Assembly (NCBI RefSeq): GCF_012641335.1
Contig: NZ_JABAID010000023.1
Span: 1-55,529 of the forward strand
DNA: 55,529 bases
Direction: 5' to 3'
Source: Novosphingobium sp. ERN07
GTDB lineage: Bacteria > Pseudomonadota > Alphaproteobacteria > Sphingomonadales > Sphingomonadaceae
A program made the translations under genes and the position numbers. Positions within the stretch are counted from its first letter, which is position 1. The number at the start of each line of letters is the position of its first letter. This document shows, one piece after another, positions 48,953 through 55,529 of this stretch. A model generated the notes under the pieces. It searched no databases and had not been told where the DNA came from. It worked only from the letters and a program-made list of their open reading frames with translations.

Positions 48953-51541
48953 ATGAAGCTTTACCTTGAGCTGAGGGGAATCCTGCTGTCCGGAGCTGCC
49001 GGGATCGGACTGTGCGCCGTGTCGGCGCAAGCCCAGGAAGCCGTGGAATCGAGCGACCAAGGCGCAGTGGCCGACATCGTCGTCGTCGCCCAGAAGCGCG
49101 CGCAGAATTTGCAGGACGTGCCGCTGGCCGTTTCGGCGCTAGCCGGCGACGAACTTCAGTCGCGGGGCGTGAGCGAGACGTCTGACCTGCAGGGCTTCGT
49201 GCCCAGCCTTCAGATCACCACGCCTTATGGTCGCACCCAGCCAAACTTCTCGCTGCGCGGCGTTTCCGTGGCCAACGAATTCTCCGCATCGACCGCATCG
49301 CCAGTCGGCGTCTATGTCGACGAAGTTTACCAAAGCTTTCGCGCCAGCCACGGCCAGCAGCTCTACGATCTCGAACGGGTCGAAGTTCTGCGCGGACCAC
49401 AAGGCACGCTCTATGGCCGCAATACCACCGGTGGCGCGATCAGCTTCTTCACCAACAAGCCGAAGCTCGCAGGCACCGAAGGTTATGCAACGGTCGGCTA
49501 CGGCAACTACGACACCTGGACTGCGGAAGGCGCGGTCGAGGCGACGCTCGTGCCTGATGTTCTTGGCATTCGCGTAGCCGGTACGTTCGCCAAGGGGGAT
49601 GGCTGGCAGTTCAACCCTGCCCAGAACCGCCGCACTGGCACCACCGACACTTATGCCGGCCGCGCCAGCCTGCGCTGGAAGCCGACCGAGGCAATCGACG
49701 TAAACTTGAAAGGCTACTTCGCGCGCGACAATCCGCTGGCGCCAAACCCATATGCGATCGGTCAGTTGGCTGGCGACCGGGATGTGCTTGGATACTCCCG
49801 CTTCGACCCTGCCCAGAATGGTGGCCGCCCACTTGGCAAGGATGAAGTGGCTGCCGATACAGGCGGCAATTATTACACTGCGTCGCGCGGCTTCTCGCTA
49901 AGCGTCGCAGCGGAACTTTCCGACAGTCTGACGCTTACGTCGATCACCGGCTACGACTGGGGCAAGTACAGCAACTCGCCGTTCGATTGCGATGGTTCGC
50001 CCAATGATGTCTGTGCCCTGCGCTACAACTCGTTGAGCAAGAACTTCAATCAGGACCTGCGCCTCACCTTCCAGGCCGACAAGCTCAATCTTGTTGCGGG
50101 CGTCTATTACGGCAAGGACACGATCAAGACCCGCAACGAGATCGACTTCTTCGGTGTGCTCGAGCCTCTGCTTCGTTCCGCGGGCGTTGGCGACAGCTTC
50201 TTCAACGCGCCGGTATCGGCACCTCAGGCAGCAGCGATCATCCCGGCATTCGCGGTCAATCCGGCGCTTGATCCCACTACGGCTGCCGGTTGCGCACCCG
50301 TCGCGACAGGCAACCCGAACGGCTTTCTCGATGCCCGCTCGCTGATTGCGCTTCTGACGGATATCCAGCTCAACAACTCGGGCGGCGGCGGCTTTGGCGG
50401 TGCCATCTCGGCAGCGTGCCGCGCGGCTGGTGCGCCTCCGTTCGGCCCGATCAACGGCGAACAGCGCTTCACCGTGAGCAGGCCCTCGTTCGCGATCTAT
50501 GCCGACGCAAGCTACGACTTCACCGATGCCCTCACTGTCAGCGTCGGTCTTCGCTACACGCGCGACAAGATCGATTATCTCGATGGGCGCACCGTTCTAT
50601 ATGACCTTGGCGGGCGGAACATCGTCGCCAGCACGATCCCCTATTCCTTCCCATACAACGCAAACCTGCCCGCGCTCGAACAGCGCGAGTCCGCGAACCG
50701 CCTGACCGGCCGCGTCAACGTGTCCTATGATTTCAACGATGATATCATGGGCTACCTCAACTACAGCCGAGGCTATCGCGGAGGCAGCTTCAACGGGCTG
50801 GCCTATCAGGGCACGAACCAAGTCTACTTCATCAAGCCCGAGTCCATCGACGCTTACGAAGGTGGCCTGAAGGCCAGACTGTTCGATCGGCACGTCCAGC
50901 TGAATCTGGCCGGGTTCTATTACAACTACAAGGGCCATCAGGTTACCCAGGTCATCGGCGCAACGACCTTCACCCGCAGTGCCGATGGTCATCTGTATGG
51001 CGGTGAAGCAGAGCTGACGTGGCAGATCACGCCGACACTCCGGCTCGATGCATCGGCCAGCCTGCTGCGCAGCGAGTATCGTGGCAATGTCGTCACCCCC
51101 GCCGATCCATCCAGCCCGACCCGCAACGTCAACGGCAATCCGTTCCCCAATGCCCCGCGCGAGACATTCTCTGCCGGCTTGGACTGGGATGCCTACAAGT
51201 CCGGCGATTGGCGCGTGAATCTGCGCGGCGATGCGGCATACACGGGGCGCTACTACTTCGATCCGTTTGGCGATTATGGCCTGAAGCCCTGCGATCGACC
51301 GGGCGCGCCGGGTGCCGTGCGGCCTGCCGGTATCGCCATTACCTGCGGCAATCCGGGCTACTGGCTCGTCAACGGTCGGATGACGGTGGAGAAGGGCAAC
51401 TACTCGGCCAGCCTCTGGGTCAAGAACCTGACCAACAAGTATTACTACAGCTACGGCTTGAACATCGACATCTTCGGTCTCGATTACCTCAACCGCGGCA
51501 CGCCGCGCACCTATGGCGTGGAGCTTACCGCGCGCTTCTGA
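48953..51541 (+). CDS. TonB-dependent outer-membrane receptor (third)
   Basis: 862 aa, GAGGGAGAGAG before the ATG and a signal peptide ending AVSAQA. TonB-box-like ADIVVVAQKR, plug (VPLAVSALAGDELQSRGVSETSDLQGFVPSL, FSLRGVSV, LERVEVLRGPQGTLYGRNTTGGAISFFTNKP), long barrel ending GVELTARF. It lies in the Baeyer-Villiger unit after the aldehyde dehydrogenase, with its own upstream repeat. The likely cargo is the substrate of that unit. Confidence 0.94.
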   Translation: MKLYLELRGILLSGAAGIGLCAVSAQAQEAVESSDQGAVADIVVVAQKRAQNLQDVPLAVSALAGDELQSRGVSETSDLQGFVPSLQITTPYGRTQPNFSLRGVSVANEFSASTASPVGVYVDEVYQSFRASHGQQLYDLERVEVLRGPQGTLYGRNTTGGAISFFTNKPKLAGTEGYATVGYGNYDTWTAEGAVEATLVPDVLGIRVAGTFAKGDGWQFNPAQNRRTGTTDTYAGRASLRWKPTEAIDVNLKGYFARDNPLAPNPYAIGQLAGDRDVLGYSRFDPAQNGGRPLGKDEVAADTGGNYYTASRGFSLSVAAELSDSLTLTSITGYDWGKYSNSPFDCDGSPNDVCALRYNSLSKNFNQDLRLTFQADKLNLVAGVYYGKDTIKTRNEIDFFGVLEPLLRSAGVGDSFFNAPVSAPQAAAIIPAFAVNPALDPTTAAGCAPVATGNPNGFLDARSLIALLTDIQLNNSGGGGFGGAISAACRAAGAPPFGPINGEQRFTVSRPSFAIYADASYDFTDALTVSVGLRYTRDKIDYLDGRTVLYDLGGRNIVASTIPYSFPYNANLPALEQRESANRLTGRVNVSYDFNDDIMGYLNYSRGYRGGSFNGLAYQGTNQVYFIKPESIDAYEGGLKARLFDRHVQLNLAGFYYNYKGHQVTQVIGATTFTRSADGHLYGGEAELTWQITPTLRLDASASLLRSEYRGNVVTPADPSSPTRNVNGNPFPNAPRETFSAGLDWDAYKSGDWRVNLRGDAAYTGRYYFDPFGDYGLKPCDRPGAPGAVRPAGIAITCGNPGYWLVNGRMTVEKGNYSASLWVKNLTNKYYYSYGLNIDIFGLDYLNRGTPRTYGVELTARF

Positions 51542-51559
51542 TGAGCCACCTAACTCGGG

Positions 51560-51583
51560 GCGGGCAATGCCCGCTCCTCTTTT
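51560..51583 (+). terminator. Intrinsic terminator after the third TonB receptor
   Basis: GCGGGC-AAT-GCCCGC (51560-51574) followed by TCCTCTTTT. The stem is short but GC-rich and the T-rich tail is present, directly after the receptor stop and before the SDR ribosome site. Confidence 0.55.
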
Positions 51584-51608
51584 CGTCGCCAGCAGGGGGA
51601 CTTACCAC

Positions 51609-52364
51609 GTGCGCCTGAAAGGGAAAGTTGCGCTTGTCACTGGTGGCAGCTGCGGGATCGGTAGCGCCGTCAGTCGTGCCTTCGCGCGGGAAGGCGCAAA
51701 GGTGGTGATTACCGACATACGAGTGGGCGAGGGGAACGCCTTGGCCCGAAGGCTGCGCGCAGATGGCGTTGAAGCCCTGTTTCTACGACAGGACGTGACG
51801 CAGGAGCAGGGCTGGCAGGAGGTGTGCGACCAAGTGGTTGAGCATTTTGGTGGTCTGCATATCCTGGTAAACAACGCCGGTATCGCTCTGACTGGATCGA
51901 TCGAGACGCAGACATTCGCAGACTGGCGAACGACAATGGCGATCAATCTTGACGCAGTGTTCCTCGGCACGCGCGCGGGGGTGCTTGCCATGCGCGACGG
52001 CGGCGGATCGATCATCAATCTGTCGTCCATCGAAGGCATCGTCGGCAATCCACATGTGCCCGCCTATAATGCCTCGAAGGGCGGCGTGCGCCTGCTCACC
52101 AAGTCCGCCGCCATCCATTGCGCAAGGGCGGGCTACCGCATCAGGGTCAACAGCGTTCATCCCGGCTACGTCGGGACTGCACTGGTGCAGGATGCTCTCG
52201 CGCACTTGCCCGAAGATTTTGCAGACAAGACGCTGGAGCGAATCCCGATGCAGCGTTTTGGCGAAGTAGAAGAGATCGCTGCGACAGTCGTGTTCCTTGC
52301 GTCAGACGAATCCAGCTACATGACTGGCTCGGAACTTGTGGTCGATGGAGGGCTGATCGCATGA
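51609..52364 (+). CDS. Short-chain dehydrogenase/reductase
   Basis: 251 aa. The GTG at 51609 (VRLKGKVALVTGG) is chosen because CAGGGGGA lies 10 bases before it and the family sequence begins there; upstream the frame is not SDR-like. Nucleotide motif TGGSCGIG, NNAG, Ser in NLSSIEG and the YNASK catalytic Tyr-Lys. Classical SDR acting on an alcohol or ketone with NAD(H). It overlaps the ligase gene by ATGA. Confidence 0.9.
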   Translation: MRLKGKVALVTGGSCGIGSAVSRAFAREGAKVVITDIRVGEGNALARRLRADGVEALFLRQDVTQEQGWQEVCDQVVEHFGGLHILVNNAGIALTGSIETQTFADWRTTMAINLDAVFLGTRAGVLAMRDGGGSIINLSSIEGIVGNPHVPAYNASKGGVRLLTKSAAIHCARAGYRIRVNSVHPGYVGTALVQDALAHLPEDFADKTLERIPMQRFGEVEEIAATVVFLASDESSYMTGSELVVDGGLIA

Positions 52365-53986
52365 CCTCGCTTCCGGTTGACGGCGCAATGCAGGACTGGA
52401 AGCTGCGAGTCACTCATCTGATAGATCATGCCGCGCGCGAGCATGGCAGCCGCGAGATCGTCAGCCATTGGGCCGACGGCAGCGAAACGCGGACCAACTG
52501 GTCCGAGATCCGCCACGATGCGCTGCGCATGACCCAGGCACTGCGCAAGCTGGGTGTGCAGCCCGGGGACCGGATCGCCACGCTGGCGATGAATCATCAC
52601 CGGCATCTGGTTTCGTGGTACGGAGCAGTGGGTGTCGGCGGCATTCTCCACACGCTCAACCCGCGCCTGTTTGACGATCAGCTCGAATACATCGTCAACC
52701 ACGCCGAAGACCGCGTGATGCTGTTTGACAAGGTCTGGGCGCCGATCGTCGAGCGGATGAAACCGCGCTGGCCCACGGTCGAACACTATATCTGCTTCGA
52801 CAGCAGCGAGCCTGCCTTGCACTTCGAGGAGTGGATTGCGGCAGAGGATGGGCAGGCCGAATGGCATGACGGCGAAGAGCGCGATCCGTGCATGCTCTGC
52901 TATACCAGCGGCACCACCGGCAATCCCAAGGGCGTGCTCTACGAACACCGCTCGACCATGCTCCATGCGCTGAGCGCGATCAGCCCGCCCGTGTTCGGTA
53001 TGGACTGCCGCTCGGTCATGCTGCCGATCGTGCCGATGTTCCACGCGGCAAGCTGGGGTCTGCCCTGGGCAGGCGCGGCGGCGGGGGCGAAGTTCGTCTA
53101 TTCGGCGGTCAACGACGGCGCGGTGCTGTGCGACCTCATGAACCGCGAGAAGGTGACGTGCTCTGCCGGCGTGCCGACCGTCTGGCTGGCGCTGCTCCAG
53201 CATGTCGATGCCCATAATGGTGGTGAGATTCCTCCGACTTTGCAGACCATCGTCTGCGGCGGATCGGCCATGCCGCGCGCGATGATCGAGCGCTTCATGC
53301 GCGCCGGGCGGCGTGTGGCCCATGCCTGGGGCATGACCGAGACTTCGCCCATCGGCACGACCGGTGCCGAGACATGGAACTGGGATGAGCTTTCGTTCGA
53401 CGAACAGGTCACCGTCAAGGCGATGCAGGGCCGTCCGCCGTTCGGGGTTGAAATCCGCTGCGTCGATCTGGGCGACCCCGAGAAGGTGCTGCCACGCGAT
53501 GGCAAGACGTCCGGCGCCCTGCAGGTGCGCGGGCCGTGGATCGTCAAGCGCTACTTCAAGGCCGAGGCCGATGCGGTTGTGGCCGGACAGTGGTTCGATA
53601 CCGGTGACGTTGGCCTGATCCACCCGGACGGGACGCTGCAGCTGACCGACCGGACCAAGGACGTGATCAAGTCTGGCGGGGAGTGGATCAGTTCGGTTGA
53701 ACTGGAGAATGCAGCGATCGGCCATCCGGCGGTGGCCGAAGCCGCGGCGATCGGCATCTATCACCCCAAGTGGGACGAGCGGCCGCTGCTGGTGGTGGTC
53801 AGGAAGCCCGGGGTCGATGTCAATCAGGAGGAAATCCGCAGTTTCCTTGGCACGCATGTGGCAAAGTGGTGGGTGCCCGATGCGGTGGCGTTCGTTGATG
53901 CGATCCCGCACACCGGCACCGGCAAGATCAGCAAAAAGGACCTGCGCGATCAGTTCCGCGATTACGCCTGGGACAAGGTGGCTTGA
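52361..53986 (+). CDS. Acyl-CoA synthetase, medium/long-chain type
   Basis: 541 aa, ATG overlapping the SDR stop. ANL motifs: YTSGTTGNPKGVLYEHRS, WGMTETSPIGT, TGDVGLIHPDG, DRTKDVIKSGGEWISSVELE and the Lys in GTGKISKKDLRDQF. The EWISS after the hinge is typical of the AlkK/long-chain-like branch. It ends the enzymatic route of the unit by making the CoA ester of the acid. Confidence 0.93.
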   Translation: MTSLPVDGAMQDWKLRVTHLIDHAAREHGSREIVSHWADGSETRTNWSEIRHDALRMTQALRKLGVQPGDRIATLAMNHHRHLVSWYGAVGVGGILHTLNPRLFDDQLEYIVNHAEDRVMLFDKVWAPIVERMKPRWPTVEHYICFDSSEPALHFEEWIAAEDGQAEWHDGEERDPCMLCYTSGTTGNPKGVLYEHRSTMLHALSAISPPVFGMDCRSVMLPIVPMFHAASWGLPWAGAAAGAKFVYSAVNDGAVLCDLMNREKVTCSAGVPTVWLALLQHVDAHNGGEIPPTLQTIVCGGSAMPRAMIERFMRAGRRVAHAWGMTETSPIGTTGAETWNWDELSFDEQVTVKAMQGRPPFGVEIRCVDLGDPEKVLPRDGKTSGALQVRGPWIVKRYFKAEADAVVAGQWFDTGDVGLIHPDGTLQLTDRTKDVIKSGGEWISSVELENAAIGHPAVAEAAAIGIYHPKWDERPLLVVVRKPGVDVNQEEIRSFLGTHVAKWWVPDAVAFVDAIPHTGTGKISKKDLRDQFRDYAWDKVA

Positions 53987-54000
53987 GAGGAGTGCGACGC

Positions 54001-54768
54001 ATGAGCGGGCAATCGATCTTTATTACTGGAGCCGCCTCTGGGATTGGCAAAGCAACGGCATCACTGTTTGCAGAAGCCGGCTGGCGAGTCGGGTTGTGCG
54101 ACATTGACGCTGGCCGCCTTGCGGACGTTGCCACAAGGTTGGGCAACACAGCGTCGGTTCATCTGGCGGACGTGTGCGATCCGGAGGCGATGTCGGTCGC
54201 GCTGGAGACGTTCGCCAGGCACGGTGGCCTCGATGTCATGTTCAATTGCGCCGGTATTCTCGCAATGTGCGAGTTCGCCGATTGCTCGCTTGAGGCAATG
54301 CACCGAATTGTCGATGTCAACGTGAATGGAGTAATCAACGGCATCCACTTGGCTCTGCCGCACCTCCGCAACCGGACAGAGCCGCGCGTTATCAGCATGT
54401 CTTCGGTCGCTGCAATCCACGGCATTCCAGAAGAAGCGGTTTATTCCGCAAGCAAGACCGCCGTTCGCGCACTTACCGAGGCGCTCAATATCGAACTGGA
54501 GCCAGCCGGGATCTGGGTCTGCGACGTGATGGTCGCCTATGTTGCCACTCCAATGGTCCTAGCAGCGCAGGAAAGGGCGAAGTCGGTCGACATCCTTGGA
54601 GTGAACGTCGCCCCTGAACAGGTTGCCCAGACCGTCTGGAAAGCGGTGCATAACCGCCAGGTCCACTGGTTCGTCACGCCCGAGGACGAAGCCGTGGCTG
54701 CCCAGATCGATGTCACGCCATGGGATCAGAGGCGAGACATCATCAAACAGATTACCGGCTTTGCGTGA
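54001..54768 (+). CDS. Short-chain dehydrogenase/reductase
   Basis: 255 aa. ATG 54001 has GAGAGGAG eight bases upstream; an in-frame TTG earlier overlaps the ligase stop and is less likely. Motifs: TGAASGIGKAT, NCAGIL, SMSSVAAIHG and YSASK. It belongs with the other unit genes by orientation and 14-base spacing. It could oxidise a hydroxyl on the parent molecule to the ketone that the BVMO needs. Confidence 0.9.
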   Translation: MSGQSIFITGAASGIGKATASLFAEAGWRVGLCDIDAGRLADVATRLGNTASVHLADVCDPEAMSVALETFARHGGLDVMFNCAGILAMCEFADCSLEAMHRIVDVNVNGVINGIHLALPHLRNRTEPRVISMSSVAAIHGIPEEAVYSASKTAVRALTEALNIELEPAGIWVCDVMVAYVATPMVLAAQERAKSVDILGVNVAPEQVAQTVWKAVHNRQVHWFVTPEDEAVAAQIDVTPWDQRRDIIKQITGFA

Positions 54769-54864
54769 TGACACAAAGCAGGGGTATGCGCAGATTGCTG
54801 CCGGAGGCTTCGGAGTTAAGGCTATTCCGTTAGCTCCTACTTGCCGCCAACTTGTAAGGGAGCA

Positions 54865-54891
54865 CAGATTTCCAAATGATCTGAGTGCCCA
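54865..54891 (+). repeat. Direct repeat copy 2 (ATTTCC..AATGATCTGAGTGCCCA)
   Basis: The second copy of the sequence seen at 41135-41162, in the same orientation. It abuts the point where the ISNCY-like transposase stops resembling its family (about 54893), so it probably belongs to a different element that cut into that gene. Confidence 0.6.
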
Positions 54892-54892
54892 C

Positions 54893-55326
54893 TGGACCAG
54901 CTCGCCGCGACAATCGCGGCGGTAGCGGGGCTGATAGGGTCGCGGGCGACGAGCATAGCGATCCTTCCACAGACCGGCTTCGATCATCAATTTGCGCAGC
55001 GTCTCGCGCGAAATGGTGATCTGGTGCCGCTCGGCCAGATACTCGGCCGCCAAGGTCGGTCCGAAATCGGCGTAGTGCTCGCCCACCAGGGTGATGACCC
55101 GCTGACGAAGGGCGTCGCTATGACGCCGGTTGCTTGGGCGACCACGCCGCCGGGAAACAAGACTTTCGGGGCCTTCGGGCCGCAAACGAAGGAGTAATCG
55201 GCCGACCTGACGACGCGTCAATCCCAAAAGCGTCGCCGCATCTTCGACCCGCAGCTCGCGGCGCGTCACCCGAAGCAGCGTATCATACCGCGAAAGCTCG
55301 CCACGGCTCATGGCCACCACCGTCAT
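54893..55326 (-). pseudogene. ISNCY-like transposase, N-terminal fragment
   Basis: Starts at ATG 55326, preceded by GGAGGATGCGCTT. The sequence SRGELSRYDTLLRVTRRELRVEDAATLLGLTRRQVGRLLLRLRPEGPESLVSRRRGRPSNRR... is the HTH region of ISNCY-type (IS1202-like) transposases, followed by YADFGPTLAAEYLAERHQITISRETLRKLMIEAGLWKDR. After RGELVQ the family would continue into the DDE domain. Here it runs into unrelated residues (WALRSFGNL) at the repeat. The catalytic domain is gone. Confidence 0.8.
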
Positions 55327-55395
55327 AAGCGCATCCTCCACAGCAGAGGATGACCATGCCACCACGGACCGCGAGCACCTATTGCAATGGGACAT

Positions 55396-55529
55396 CTCTA
55401 TTTTGCGCTGTGATTTCTATTTGAAGTGCGAGCTGGACACCCGCAAAAACTCCTCGCGTTGAGGTCTTTGCTGTGATTCATTCGGGGCATTGGACGGAGA
55501 GGTTTGATGCACCCACGCAGCCTGTTTTC
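55396..55529. other. Right edge, possible start of another gene
   Basis: The stretch upstream of the ISNCY-like gene probably holds that element's outer end, which I could not define. At 55507 an ATG (MHPRSLF...) follows GGACGGAGAGG at good spacing on the plus strand and runs off the window. This could be a gene start, but seven codons are too few to identify it. Confidence 0.25.

Noticed and set aside
52316..53911. 531-codon open frame on the minus strand opposite the acyl-CoA ligase
   Set aside because: A shadow frame; the plus-strand ligase carries every expected motif.
54559..54892. Continuation of the ISNCY-like frame across the SDR gene
   Set aside because: Family similarity stops at the repeat near 54893. 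Beyond it the frame is antisense to an intact SDR.
1..55529. CRISPR arrays, tRNA or rRNA genes, riboswitches
   Set aside because: No regularly spaced repeats, tRNA-like cloverleaf with CCA end, or known riboswitch core was noticed on either strand while reading; no covariance search could be run.

Overview
The window looks like chromosome or large-plasmid DNA of a sphingomonad, most likely Novosphingobium. The D-mannonate dehydratase at 12531-13739 carries every catalytic and metal-binding residue, at the same numbering, that I recall for the structurally studied N. aromaticivorans enzyme. Three TonB-dependent receptors, abundant acyl-CoA, P450 and Rieske genes, and high G+C with long antisense open frames also fit that group. 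No rRNA, tRNA, CRISPR array or replication origin was seen.

Layout. (1) 1-1307: an IS3-family insertion sequence with a -1 frameshift signal. (2) 1434-17393: a hexuronate-glycoside unit. It holds a TonB receptor, an exported type B carboxylesterase, an exported GH2 glycosidase, an ExuT-like MFS carrier, a broken sulfatase, 2-keto-3-deoxygluconate kinase, mannonate dehydratase, a GntR/FadR regulator, uronate isomerase and fructuronate reductase. Together these take a glucuronoside to KDPG; no KDPG aldolase is present. A TGGTnnnACCA operator family marks its promoters. (3) 17394-19334: a scar with an internally deleted IS91-type element and a truncated excisionase-like HTH gene. (4) 19300-40507: a CoA-dependent catabolic unit. 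It holds a molybdopterin oxidoreductase, TetR regulator, TonB receptor, GMC oxidoreductase, acyl-CoA ligase, P450, DUF35 protein with an Ltp2-like aldolase, two aldehyde dehydrogenases, a Rieske oxygenase, a double-length family III CoA transferase, a GFA protein and two acyl-CoA dehydrogenases. The gene set resembles degradation of a branched terpenoid or steroid-type side chain. (5) 40508-41400: a decayed, gene-poor stretch. (6) 41523-54768: a Baeyer-Villiger unit. It holds a BVMO, AraC regulator, PQQ alcohol dehydrogenase, alpha/beta hydrolase, aldehyde dehydrogenase, TonB receptor, two SDRs and an acyl-CoA ligase, a logical route from ketone to acyl-CoA. (7) 54865-55529: a truncated ISNCY-like transposase gene and possibly the start of one more gene.

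The main new observations are regulatory. A 17-bp palindrome beside the TetR gene recurs in variant form in three divergent promoters of unit 4. Two of those promoters share the layout site / AGCGCTT palindrome / site. In unit 6, TTGGC-type direct repeats spaced exactly 21 bp lie before the BVMO, the PQQ dehydrogenase (divergent from araC) and the TonB receptor. The sulfatase of unit 2 has at least two inactivating lesions. Functions are read from motifs and family knowledge; substrates are inferences.
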